Part shown: one piece after another, positions 44,039 through 54,394 of the stretch
How positions within the stretch are numbered: the stretch's first letter is position 1
Layout: every line of letters begins with the position of its first letter
NCBI RefSeq assembly: GCF_900142825.1
Contig: NZ_FRCH01000001.1
Coordinates: forward strand, 1,426,001-1,490,000
Length of the DNA: 64,000 nucleotides
From: Rhodanobacter sp. OK091
Lineage (GTDB): Bacteria > Pseudomonadota > Gammaproteobacteria > Xanthomonadales > Rhodanobacteraceae
Reading direction: 5' to 3'
Translations under genes and position numbers: made by a program
The notes under the pieces: model-generated
What the model was told of the DNA's origin: nothing
The model's input: the letters and a program-made list of their open reading frames with translations, nothing else
Databases searched by the model: none

Positions 44039-45340
44039 ATGACGCGTGCCGCTGCCGATCCCGCCGATGCGCCCCGAGTCGTGATACTCGGCGGCGGCTT
44101 CGGCGGCATGGCCGCGGCGCGGCAACTGGCCGGCGCGGCCGTGCGGATGACGCTGGTCGACCGGCGCAACCATCACCTGTTCCAACCGCTGCTGTATCAG
44201 GTCGCCACCGCGAGTCTGGCGGCGCCATCGATCGCCGCGCCGTTGCGGCAGATCCTGCGCCGTCAGCGCAACCTCACCGTGTTGCTGGACGAAGTGACCG
44301 GCATCGATCTGGCGGCCCGTCGGGTGCAATGTGCGCATAGCGTGCTCGACTACGATTTCCTGGTGGTCGCCACTGGCGCCACCCACGCCTATTTCGGCCA
44401 TGACGAATGGGAGCGCTACGCGCCGGGACTGAAAACGCTGGACGATGCCTTCCTGATCCGCCGTCGCGTGCTGCTGGCATTCGAGCACGCCGAGCGCGAG
44501 ACCGATCCCGCGCGCCGCCAGGCCTGGCTCAACTTTGTCGTGGTCGGCGGCGGCTCCACCGGCGTCGAACTGGCCGGTACCTTGATCGAACTGGCGCGGC
44601 ATACCTTGTCGCGCGAATTCCGCCGCAGCGATCCGCGGCGTGCCTCGGTGCGCCTGATCGAAGCGGGGCCACGCCTGCTGACCGCCTACGACCCGATCCT
44701 GTCCGACAAGGCGCGCCGGCAGCTCGAACGCCTCGGCGTGGAAGTGCACACCGGCGTCGCCGTCACCGATATCGATGCGGGCGGCGTGAAGCTGGGCGAA
44801 CACTGGCTACCCGCACGCACCGTGCTGTGGGCTGCCGGCGTGGCGGCATCGCCGGTGGGGCGTCTGCTCGGCGCCGCGCTCGATCGCGCCGGCCGCGTGC
44901 AGGTGCTGCCGGACCTGAGCCTGCCCGGGCATCCGGAGGTCTTCGCCATCGGTGATCTCGCCGGGATCGCGCAAAGCGATGGCAAGCCGGTACCCGGCGT
45001 GGCGCCGGCGGCCAAGCAGATGGGTCGGTATGTCGGCACGGTGATCCGCTCGCGCCTGCGCGGCAGCGATGAAAAGCGGCCGTTCTCCTATCGCGACGAC
45101 GGCTCGCTCGCCACCATCGGGCGTTTGGCGGCAGTGGCGCAATTCGGCAAGCTGAAACTGTCCGGTTTCCCGGCGTGGTCCGCATGGCTGCTGGCCCACA
45201 TCTATTTTCTGATCGGCTTCCGCAACCGACTGGTGGTGATGCTGGACTGGGCCTGGGCTTATTGGACGCACCAGCGGCACGCCCGCATCGTCAGTGGTGA
45301 CGACATACCCGATGACGATGCGGAACAGCATCCGGAATAG
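44039..45340 (+). CDS. Type-II NADH dehydrogenase-like flavoprotein
   Basis: 433-residue NAD(P)/FAD oxidoreductase that probably passes electrons from NADH to quinone without proton pumping. FAD motif VVILGGGFGGMAAARQL, the family segment NHHLFQPLLYQVATASL, NADH motif FVVVGGGSTGVELAG, and the FAD-closing PEVFAIGDLAGI and VAPAAKQMGRY. The C terminus (WSAWLLAHIYFLIGFRNRLVVMLDWAWAYW) forms the amphipathic membrane anchor seen in NDH-2. Transcribed alone, convergent with rpoH. Confidence 0.9.
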   Translation: MTRAAADPADAPRVVILGGGFGGMAAARQLAGAAVRMTLVDRRNHHLFQPLLYQVATASLAAPSIAAPLRQILRRQRNLTVLLDEVTGIDLAARRVQCAHSVLDYDFLVVATGATHAYFGHDEWERYAPGLKTLDDAFLIRRRVLLAFEHAERETDPARRQAWLNFVVVGGGSTGVELAGTLIELARHTLSREFRRSDPRRASVRLIEAGPRLLTAYDPILSDKARRQLERLGVEVHTGVAVTDIDAGGVKLGEHWLPARTVLWAAGVAASPVGRLLGAALDRAGRVQVLPDLSLPGHPEVFAIGDLAGIAQSDGKPVPGVAPAAKQMGRYVGTVIRSRLRGSDEKRPFSYRDDGSLATIGRLAAVAQFGKLKLSGFPAWSAWLLAHIYFLIGFRNRLVVMLDWAWAYWTHQRHARIVSGDDIPDDDAEQHPE

Positions 45341-45355
45341 GCCGACCGACATGCA

Positions 45356-45377
45356 AACGGCCCCTAGCGGGGCCGTT
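45356..45377. terminator. Bidirectional hairpin between NDH-2 gene and rpoH
   Basis: AACGGCCCC and GGGGCCGTT form a perfect 9-base stem around a TAGC loop, in the 83-base gap between convergent stops. Only short T-runs follow on either side. Confidence 0.65.
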
Positions 45378-45423
45378 GCTTATCCGCCCATCCATGAGCG
45401 CTTGAAAGACTTGCCCGGTCAGA

Positions 45424-46287
<864 letters not shown>

Positions 46288-46316
46288 GGGTGGAACCTCC
46301 TGAATGACGTCAAAGT

Positions 46317-46343
46317 TTAGCACTCGGGTGGTTGGAGTGCTAA
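46317..46343 (-). promoter_or_regulatory. CIRCE operator (HrcA site) in the rpoH leader
   Basis: TTAGCACTC, nine bases, GAGTGCTAA: an exact match to the CIRCE consensus bound by the heat-shock repressor HrcA. One more pair (T46316/A46344) extends each arm to ten. It lies between the predicted rpoH promoter and the ribosome site, so HrcA could block transcription, and the transcript can fold there. Confidence 0.92.
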
Positions 46344-46366
46344 AGCCCGGAATGGTTCCGAGCTTT
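46342..46366 (-). promoter_or_regulatory. Second inverted repeat in the rpoH leader, overlapping CIRCE
   Basis: AAAGCCCGGAA (46342-46352) and TTCCGAGCTTT (46356-46366) form an 11-base stem with a 3-base loop. In the rpoH transcript all pairs hold if one G-U is allowed. It shares three bases with the extended CIRCE arm. Confidence 0.65.
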
Positions 46367-46376
46367 AATGAACCAT

Positions 46377-46405
46377 ATAGTACACATATCCAGTTTCGAT
46401 GTCCA
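46377..46405 (-). promoter_or_regulatory. Sigma70-type promoter of rpoH
   Basis: On the minus strand TGGACA (complement of 46400-46405), a 17-base spacer and TACTAT (complement of 46377-46382). The start site would fall near 46370, just upstream of the two hairpins. Confidence 0.55.
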
Positions 46406-46450
46406 TGGTTTCCCGCCCACCAGCGACACCGCGGCGGCAGCGGCACAACC

Positions 46451-46480
46451 TTGACAGGCCGCCATACGCGCATCCATCCT
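46451..46480 (+). promoter_or_regulatory. Candidate promoter of the thi operon
   Basis: A perfect TTGACA at 46451-46456. An 18-base spacer leads to CATCCT, a poor -10 element. It is placed directly upstream of the TPP aptamer. Confidence 0.45.
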
Positions 46481-46488
46481 GCCCGGAC

Positions 46489-48501
<2,013 letters not shown>

Positions 48502-48505
48502 GCCC

Positions 48506-49495
48506 ATGCGCGTCACCGTGATCGGAGCTGGTGTGACCGGCCTCGTGGCGGCGCTCGAATTGGCCGCGCGGGGCGCCCGTGTCGACATCGTCGAACGGGG
48601 CACGCAACTGGGCGCGCAGGCATGCGGCTGGTTTGCCGGCGGCATGCTGGCACCTTGGTGCGAGCAGGAAAGCGCGGAGCCTCATGTGGGCCGGCTCGGG
48701 CAAATGGCACTCGACTGGTGGCCGAGGCATTTCAGCGAAACCGTCTGCAACGGCACATTGGTGGTGGCGCCCACGCGGGACCGTGCCGAACTCGACCACT
48801 TCGGCCGGCGCACCGAACGCTTCGAACGAATCGGTGCCGAGCGCATCGCCGAGCTGGAACCCGATCTTTCCGGGCGCTTCCGCCAGGCGTTGTTCTTCCC
48901 TGACGAGGCGCACCTGGACCCACGCAGGGCCGTGGCGGCGATCGCCGCCAGGCTCGGCGACATGGGCGTCACTATCCACTTCGGCGTGGACGCCACGACC
49001 GTCCCGGTCGCCGCCGACCAGGTGCTGGACTGCCGCGGCTTCGCTGCACGCGACACGCTGGACGACCTGCGCGGCGTCCGCGGCGAAATGCTGCTGGTGC
49101 GCACCAGGGACATTACGCTTTCGCGTCCGGTGCGGCTGCTGCATCCGCGCATGCCGCTGTACGTGATACCGCGCGCCGATGGGCTGTTCATGATCGGCGC
49201 CACGATGATCGAAAGCGATCATGGCGGCCCGGTCACGGCGCGCTCGGCGATGGAGCTGCTCAACGGCGCCTACGCGCTGCACCCTGCATTCGGCGAGGCG
49301 GAGATCGTCGAGATGGGCGTCGGCATCCGCCCGGCCTTTGCCGACAACCTGCCGCGGCTGGTGCGACGCGGCCACACATGGCATGTCAACGGCCTGTACC
49401 GCCATGGCTTCCTGCTGGCACCGGCCATGGCACATCAGGCCGCGCAGGCCATTTTCGGAACATCCTCCGGAGAGTATTCATGCAGATCATCGTGA
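48506..49495 (+). CDS. thiO: Glycine oxidase ThiO
   Basis: 329-residue FAD-dependent amine oxidase that makes the glyoxylate imine used by ThiG in aerobic thiazole synthesis. The dinucleotide-binding motif VTVIGAGVTGLVAALELAARGARVDIVER is at the N terminus; GWFAGGMLAPWCEQE and the C-terminal HVNGLYRHGFLLAPAMA follow the D-amino-acid oxidase fold. GGAG is seven bases before the ATG at 48506, four bases after the thiC stop. Its end overlaps thiS by 16 bases. Confidence 0.92.
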   Translation: MRVTVIGAGVTGLVAALELAARGARVDIVERGTQLGAQACGWFAGGMLAPWCEQESAEPHVGRLGQMALDWWPRHFSETVCNGTLVVAPTRDRAELDHFGRRTERFERIGAERIAELEPDLSGRFRQALFFPDEAHLDPRRAVAAIAARLGDMGVTIHFGVDATTVPVAADQVLDCRGFAARDTLDDLRGVRGEMLLVRTRDITLSRPVRLLHPRMPLYVIPRADGLFMIGATMIESDHGGPVTARSAMELLNGAYALHPAFGEAEIVEMGVGIRPAFADNLPRLVRRGHTWHVNGLYRHGFLLAPAMAHQAAQAIFGTSSGEYSCRSS

Positions 49496-49677
49496 ATGGC
49501 GTCGAGCAGAAGCTGCGCGCGACCACACTGGCGCAGGCGCTGGACGAGCTCGACTACGGCGATAGCATCGTCGCCACCGCGCTCAACGGGCGCTTCGTCG
49601 CTGCCGCCGCCCGTGTCTCGACCGCGCTGGCGAACGGCGACGCCCTCGAAATCGTCGCCCCGATGCAAGGCGGCTGA
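49480..49677 (+). CDS. thiS: Sulfur carrier protein ThiS
   Basis: 65-residue ubiquitin-like protein. It begins MQIIVNGVEQKL and ends in the Gly-Gly tail (APMQGG), which is adenylated by ThiF and converted to a thiocarboxylate. CGGAGAG lies five bases before the ATG, inside the end of thiO. Only three bases separate it from thiG. Confidence 0.95.
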   Translation: MQIIVNGVEQKLRATTLAQALDELDYGDSIVATALNGRFVAAAARVSTALANGDALEIVAPMQGG

Positions 49678-49680
49678 GCG

Positions 49681-50451
49681 ATGAACCTCTACGGCATCGA
49701 GGTCGCCTCGCGACTGTGGCTGGGCACCGCGCGATACCCGTCCCCGGCGATCCTCAGCGACGCGGTGCGGGCGTCCGGCACCGACATCGTCACCGTGTCG
49801 CTGCGGCGCGAATCCGGCACGCAACGCGGCGGACAGAATTTCTGGTCGATCATCCGCGGGCTCGGCGTGCGGGTGCTGCCCAATACCGCCGGCTGCCATT
49901 CGGTGAAGGAAGCGGTGACTACCGCACAGATGGCGCGGGACATTTTCCAGACCTCATGGATCAAGCTCGAAGTGATCGGCGAAGTCGACACGCTGCAGCC
50001 GGACGTGTTCGGCCTGGTCGAGGCAGCCAACGTACTGTGCGCGGACGGGTTCGAGGTTTTCCCGTACACCACCGACGACCTGGTCGTCGCCGAACGGCTG
50101 CTCGAAGCGGGCTGCCGTGTGTTGATGCCGTGGGGCGCGCCGATCGGTACCGGCATGGGCCTCAACAATATCTTCGGCCTGCGCGCACTGCGCGCCCACT
50201 TCCCGGAAGTGCCGCTGATCGTCGACGCGGGCATCGGCCGGCCATCTCATGCGGCCGCGGCGATGGAACTGGGCTATGACGGCGTCCTGCTGAACACCGC
50301 CGTGGCGATGGCCGGCGATCCGGTGCTAATGGCCGGCGCGTTTGCCAAAGCGATCGAAGCCGGGCGGGCCGCGTTTCTCGCGCAGCCGATGGAGTCTCGC
50401 GATATCGCCACGCCGTCGACGCCGCTGCTCGGCAAGGCCTGGCTGGAATGA
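49681..50451 (+). CDS. thiG: Thiazole synthase ThiG
   Basis: 256-residue TIM-barrel enzyme that joins DXP, the glycine imine and ThiS thiocarboxylate into the thiazole of thiamine. Motifs: [31 protein letters not shown], the Schiff-base lysine in [25 protein letters not shown] and [18 protein letters not shown]. It overlaps thiE by four bases (ATGA). Confidence 0.96.
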   Translation: MNLYGIEVASRLWLGTARYPSPAILSDAVRASGTDIVTVSLRRESGTQRGGQNFWSIIRGLGVRVLPNTAGCHSVKEAVTTAQMARDIFQTSWIKLEVIGEVDTLQPDVFGLVEAANVLCADGFEVFPYTTDDLVVAERLLEAGCRVLMPWGAPIGTGMGLNNIFGLRALRAHFPEVPLIVDAGIGRPSHAAAAMELGYDGVLLNTAVAMAGDPVLMAGAFAKAIEAGRAAFLAQPMESRDIATPSTPLLGKAWLE

Positions 50452-51071
50452 GCCGGCTAGCCGCGTTCTATCCCGTCGTCGACAGCGCCGACTGGATCCG
50501 GCGACTGGTTCCGGTCGGCGTGAAGCTGGTGCAGTTGCGGATCAAGGACCGTACCGCCGCCGAGGTGCGCCGCGAAGTGCGCGCCGCGCTGGCGATCTGC
50601 GTGCCTCGGCGCGTGCAACTCGTCGTCAACGACTACTGGCACATCGCGCTGGACGAAGGCGCCGATTTCATCCACCTGGGCCAGGAGGATCTTGCCGGCG
50701 CCGACCTGAAGGCGATTCGCGCGCGGCATGTGAAGCTGGGTGTCAGCACGCACGACGACACCGAACTCGAGCGTGCGCTCGGCGTGGCGCCCGACTATGT
50801 GGCGCTCGGGCCGATCTACCCCACGAGCCTGAAGTCGATGCCCTGGGCGCCGCAAGGACTGGACCGCCTCGGCGAGTGGAAACGCCGGATCGGCCGCGTG
50901 CCGCTGGTGGCGATTGGCGGCATCACGTTGGAACGGGCCGCCGGTTGCCTCGCCGCAGGCGCGGACTGCGCGGCGGTGGTGAGCGACGTGACCAGACATC
51001 TCGATCCGCTGGGCCGTGCCGCGTCGTGGATCAGTGCCACCAGAGCGGCTTCCATGAGCCCCGTCGCATGA
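50448..51071 (+). CDS. thiE: Thiamine-phosphate synthase ThiE
   Basis: 207-residue TIM barrel that couples HMP-PP with thiazole phosphate. It shows LVQLRIKDR, the Mg/pyrophosphate-binding [52 protein letters not shown] and [25 protein letters not shown]. The typical family opening is shortened ([12 protein letters not shown]). Coupled to thiG upstream and thiF downstream by ATGA overlaps. Confidence 0.94.
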   Translation: MSRLAAFYPVVDSADWIRRLVPVGVKLVQLRIKDRTAAEVRREVRAALAICVPRRVQLVVNDYWHIALDEGADFIHLGQEDLAGADLKAIRARHVKLGVSTHDDTELERALGVAPDYVALGPIYPTSLKSMPWAPQGLDRLGEWKRRIGRVPLVAIGGITLERAAGCLAAGADCAAVVSDVTRHLDPLGRAASWISATRAASMSPVA

Positions 51072-52054
51072 CCGGCCGGTATGCACGCCAGATCGCGCTG
51101 GCACAGGTCGGCACGGACGGCCAGGCGCGGCTGGCGGCAGCCAGCGTGCTAGTCATCGGTGCGGGCGGGCTCGGCTGCCCAGTGCTGCAATACCTCGCTG
51201 CGGCCGGCGTCGGGCGCCTCATCATCGTCGACCACGACGTGGTCGAGGAGAGCAACCTGCATCGCCAGCCGCTGTACACCATGGACGATGTCGGCTCGCC
51301 CAAGGTCGCGGCGGCACGCGCGGCCTTGTTGCGCCTGAACCCCACGATCACGGTGGAAACGCTCGCCGCACGCGCAACGCCGGACAACGCCGCGCGTCTG
51401 GTCGCTGACGCCGATATCGTGGTCGACGCAGCCGACAGCCTGGCCGCCACCTATGTAGTGAACGATGCCTGTCAGGCGTTGGCACGGCCCCTGGTCAGCG
51501 CGTCGGCGGTCGGCTTGAGCGGGTATGTCGGTGCGTTCTGCGCGGGCGCACCGAGCTACCGGGCGGTGTTTCCCGACATGCCTGCACGCGCGGCGACCTG
51601 CAGCAGCGCCGGCGTGCTCGGCAGCCTGGTAGGCGTCATCGGCAGCTTGCAGGCACAGCTCGTGCTGCAGCTGATTCTGGCCATCTCGCCCTCGCCGCTT
51701 GGCTGGCTGGTGACCTTCGATGCCGCCCGACTGAGCTTCGGCGGCTTCGCCTTCCACGACGCGGGCGAACCGGACAGCCCCCTCCTGCGCTACATCTCAG
51801 CGCGCGAAGTGACGGCCGACGATCTGGTGGTCGACCTGAGGAGTCTGGACGAGGCCCCGGTGTCGCCATTCGATGACGCGCTGCGGCTTGAAGTCGACAC
51901 GATCGGCACCTTGATCGACGACCATCCGCCCTCCGCCATCCGCATCGTGCTGTGCTGCCATAGCGGCCTGCGGGCGTGGCAGGCCGGACGCCAGCTGCGC
52001 GACCGTGGATTTACCCGGCTGGCCCTGGTGGCGCTGGCGAACGGGACAACATGA
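51068..52054 (+). CDS. thiF: ThiF-type adenylyltransferase fused to a rhodanese domain
   Basis: 328-residue E1-like protein that activates the ThiS tail. ATP-binding loop IGAGGLGCPVLQYLAAAGVG (31-50), acidic IVDHDVVEESNLHRQ, and Cys178 in ATCSSAGVLG, which matches the ThiF cysteine that forms the acyl-disulfide. The zinc-binding CxxC pairs of ThiF/MoeB are absent: the first site reads SYRAVF, and no second pair exists. The last 80 residues form a rhodanese domain with active loop CHSGLR (Cys297), which could deliver the sulfur that ThiI supplies in E. coli. Coupled to thiE and thiD by ATGA overlaps. Confidence 0.88.
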   Translation: MTGRYARQIALAQVGTDGQARLAAASVLVIGAGGLGCPVLQYLAAAGVGRLIIVDHDVVEESNLHRQPLYTMDDVGSPKVAAARAALLRLNPTITVETLAARATPDNAARLVADADIVVDAADSLAATYVVNDACQALARPLVSASAVGLSGYVGAFCAGAPSYRAVFPDMPARAATCSSAGVLGSLVGVIGSLQAQLVLQLILAISPSPLGWLVTFDAARLSFGGFAFHDAGEPDSPLLRYISAREVTADDLVVDLRSLDEAPVSPFDDALRLEVDTIGTLIDDHPPSAIRIVLCCHSGLRAWQAGRQLRDRGFTRLALVALANGTT

Positions 52055-52815
52055 ACATGCCGCGGCGCGCCTCGCCTATGCCGACGGCGCTCTCCATCGC
52101 CGGCTCCGACTCCTGCGGCGGTGCAGGCATCCAGGCCGACCTGAAGACGTTTTCCGCGCTGGGCGTCGACGGCGCCACCGTGCTGACCGCGGTCACCGCG
52201 CAAAACAGTGCCGGGGTGCGGGCGATACAGATCATGTCCCCCGAGATGGTGGCGGCGCAGTTGGACGCGGTCTTCGACGGGCTCGATATCCGCGCCGTCA
52301 AACTGGGCATGCTCGCCACGGCCGCCACCGTGACCACCGTCGCCGAGTGCCTGCTCCGACGCCGGCCACCGCACGTGGTGCTCGATCCGGTGATGATCGC
52401 CACATCGGGCGCCAGCCTGCTCAGCGAAGACGCCGTTACGTTCATGCGCTCGCGCCTGCTGCCGCTGGTCGATTGCCTCACGCCCAATCTGGCGGAGGCA
52501 GCGGTACTGCTTGGCGTGCCGTGCGCAACGGACGAAGCGCAGATGGCCGCGCAGGGGCGTGCCTTGCTCGCCTTGGGGCCGCGTGCCGTGCTGATGAAAG
52601 GCGGTCATGCACCCTTGACCGAAGCGGTCGACCTGCTGGTAACGCCCGACGGCACGCAACGCTTCGCGGCGCGCTGGGTGGAAACCGGCAAGCTGCATGG
52701 AACCGGTTGCATCCTGTCGGCCGCCATCGCGGCATGGCTCGCTCGCGGAGCCGTACTGGCCGATGCCGTCATGCAGGCCAAGGCGCATCTGACCGCAACG
52801 CTCGCACACCGATGA
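52051..52815 (+). CDS. thiD: Hydroxymethylpyrimidine/phosphomethylpyrimidine kinase ThiD
   Basis: 254-residue ribokinase-fold enzyme that phosphorylates HMP and HMP-P. ALSIAGSDSCGGAGIQADLKTFSALGVDG at the N terminus, AVKLGMLAT, VLDPVMIATSGA, LTPNLAEAAVLLG, and the catalytic GTGC anion hole (LHGTGCILSAAIAAWLA). The ATG at 52051 overlaps the thiF stop; a downstream ATG at 52078 is also possible. Last gene of the operon. Confidence 0.95.
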   Translation: MNMPRRASPMPTALSIAGSDSCGGAGIQADLKTFSALGVDGATVLTAVTAQNSAGVRAIQIMSPEMVAAQLDAVFDGLDIRAVKLGMLATAATVTTVAECLLRRRPPHVVLDPVMIATSGASLLSEDAVTFMRSRLLPLVDCLTPNLAEAAVLLGVPCATDEAQMAAQGRALLALGPRAVLMKGGHAPLTEAVDLLVTPDGTQRFAARWVETGKLHGTGCILSAAIAAWLARGAVLADAVMQAKAHLTATLAHR

Positions 52816-52821
52816 CCGGGG

Positions 52822-52973
52822 TTACGCGTGGCCCGCGCGAACAGTCGCCGACAGCATGGCCGCGGGCGGTAGCGACCAGTCCATGGCCGCGTAACCATGT
52901 GACTCCAGATAACGGTTGGCGGCGGAGAAGTGCCCGCAGCCGATGAACCCGCGGTGGGCCGACAGCGGTGACG
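52822..52973 (-). pseudogene. Orphaned 3' end of ung
   Basis: On the minus strand the last 50 codons of a uracil-DNA glycosylase remain, ending in TAA seven bases from the thiD stop. The first 23 residues ([23 protein letters not shown]) are identical to the intact Ung encoded at 53660-54394; the tail then differs ([12 protein letters not shown] against [12 protein letters not shown]). There is no start codon and the upstream part of the gene is missing. The homology ends at 52973, where a 16-base segment (GCCGACAGCGGTGACG, 52958-52973) is repeated exactly at 53790-53805. Probably the original ung end, cut off by an insertion. Confidence 0.8.
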
Positions 52974-53075
52974 TATTCAGAATAACGACGACAATCGCAA
53001 TTTGCAGTCATCCGAATGTCCGAATGTGCGTTAGTTTATGCTGCCTCTAAATACCCCCCCGAGAGGGAAGCATCC

Positions 53076-53663
53076 ATGAATGCCATGTTGATAAACGTTC
53101 CAGGGCATCGCACATCTCGAGTACATCCGTTGCAGATCACGCGGGCAGCTCCCTGGGACATCTTGTTCTTTCTCACGGAAGTCGAATCGGGTGCCGCGGA
53201 AAGACACTTCATCCCGGAAATCAGCTTCAGCCAAAAAGTGCAAAACGCCCTCGCCCTGCGGTGCGCCAAGGCAATCCTGGGGGGAGTATGGGGACTTGGT
53301 CGGCTGTTCAAGTCTGATCAATTCAAATCTGATCAATTCGTGGTGGTTCGTCGAGGCAACCAGACATTGGGGGCGGCCTTGGCCAGCACCGATTGCGCCG
53401 AGGGCGGCCGAAAGACCGTCACCATCGAATATCTGGTGGTCGAATCAAGATTCCGCAGACAAGGTGTCGGCGAAGCACTCGTTCGGCACTTCCAAGCAAA
53501 TGCCACCGACGGCTCCGAAGTATGTGCTTACTGCACCGCTCAATCGAAGGGCATGCAGAAGCTGCTCCGAGGACTGGATTTCAAATGTTCAAACAAGGCC
53601 ATTTCCATACCGAACGGCAAGATTACCCACTATCTCCCATCCTGCTGGATATGGCGGCGTTAA
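53076..53663 (+). CDS. GNAT-family N-acetyltransferase, probably acquired
   Basis: 195 residues. The C-terminal half has the acetyl-CoA-binding motif [26 protein letters not shown] (R-R-x-G-x-G), followed by [19 protein letters not shown]. The first 75 residues match nothing I know. An in-frame 15-base tandem duplication at 53307-53336 doubles FKSDQ. Codon use (ATA, AGA, AAA, TCA) and base composition are less GC-biased than its neighbours. The ATG at 53076 follows GGGAAG; an upstream ATG at 53016 is possible. Its TAA overlaps the ung TAA on the other strand by two bases. The substrate is unknown. Confidence 0.75.
   Translation: MNAMLINVPGHRTSRVHPLQITRAAPWDILFFLTEVESGAAERHFIPEISFSQKVQNALALRCAKAILGGVWGLGRLFKSDQFKSDQFVVVRRGNQTLGAALASTDCAEGGRKTVTIEYLVVESRFRRQGVGEALVRHFQANATDGSEVCAYCTAQSKGMQKLLRGLDFKCSNKAISIPNGKITHYLPSCWIWRR
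53307..53336 (+). repeat. 15-base tandem duplication within the GNAT gene
   Basis: TTCAAGTCTGATCAA is followed at once by TTCAAATCTGATCAA (one base differs), coding FKSDQ twice. Confidence 0.85.
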
Positions 53664-54394
53664 GCGTCAGCTTTGTGGCGTTCTATATCTGCGCGTATAG
53701 GCAACGACCAGTTAATGGGAGCGTAGCCGCACTGCTCTAAATAGCGGTTCGCTGCCGAAAAGTGTCCGCAGCCGATGAAACCCCGGTGAGCCGACAGCGG
53801 TGACGGATGCACCGAGTTCAGCACGCAGTGGCGGCTGGTGTCGATCAGCTGGCCCTTGCGTTGCGCGTACGAGCCCCACAACAGGAACACCAGGCCCTCG
53901 CGCTCGCGGTTGAGCGCGTCGATCGCCGCGTCGGTGAAACCTTCCCAGCCCTTGCCCTGGTGCGAACCGGCGCGGCCTTCCTCCACCGTCAGCACGCTGT
54001 TGAGCAACAGCACGCCGCGATCGGCCCACGGTGTGAGGCAGCCGTGGTCGGGGCGCGGGATGCCGAGATCGCGCTGGATTTCCTTGAAAATGTTTTCCAG
54101 CGACGGCGGCACCCGCACACCGGGACGCACCGAAAAGCACAGACCGTGGGCCTGGCCGGGTCCGTGATACGGGTCCTGACCCAGGATCACCACGCGCACG
54201 GCATCGAACGGCGTGTGCTCGAATGCCGCGAAAATTTCCGGGCCAGGCGGATAGATCCGTTTGCCGGCCTGTTTCTCCGCGCGCAGAAACATCGACAGCG
54301 CCTGCATCTCGGGCCGCAGCAGATAGTCGCCGATGCGCGCCTTCCACGACGGCTCAAGCCTGACTTTTTCTTGGCCGGCCCGCTCGCCGCTCAT
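53660..54394 (-). CDS. ung: Uracil-DNA glycosylase (family 1)
   Basis: 244-residue base-excision repair enzyme that removes uracil from DNA. Catalytic Asp74 lies in the water-activating loop [48 protein letters not shown] and the DNA-intercalation loop [17 protein letters not shown] complete the signature. The start at 54394 overlaps the upstream response-regulator stop by four bases. The last 48 codons lie in a segment that seems to have replaced the original end (see 52822-52973). Confidence 0.95.
   Translation of the reverse strand: MSGERAGQEKVRLEPSWKARIGDYLLRPEMQALSMFLRAEKQAGKRIYPPGPEIFAAFEHTPFDAVRVVILGQDPYHGPGQAHGLCFSVRPGVRVPPSLENIFKEIQRDLGIPRPDHGCLTPWADRGVLLLNSVLTVEEGRAGSHQGKGWEGFTDAAIDALNREREGLVFLLWGSYAQRKGQLIDTSRHCVLNSVHPSPLSAHRGFIGCGHFSAANRYLEQCGYAPINWSLPIRADIERHKADA

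Larger units (their letters stand above)
52958..53805. mobile_element. Putative 0.8-kb insertion in ung, bounded by 16-base direct repeats
   Basis: GCCGACAGCGGTGACG occurs at 52958-52973 and 53790-53805 in the same orientation, 832 bases apart, within two copies of the ung 3' coding sequence. The segment between carries a GNAT gene and a complete alternative ung C terminus. There is no transposase or integrase inside. The entry route (site-specific, or recombination with foreign DNA holding a GNAT-ung pair) cannot be decided from the sequence. Confidence 0.5.

Noticed and set aside
52769..53011. An 80-codon minus-strand gene over the thiD-ung junction
   Set aside because: It is out of register with the orphan ung tail, which explains the same bases better.
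53031..53336. Minus-strand frame of 101 codons opposite the GNAT gene
   Set aside because: No family features or ribosome site; the plus-strand frame has the acetyltransferase motif.
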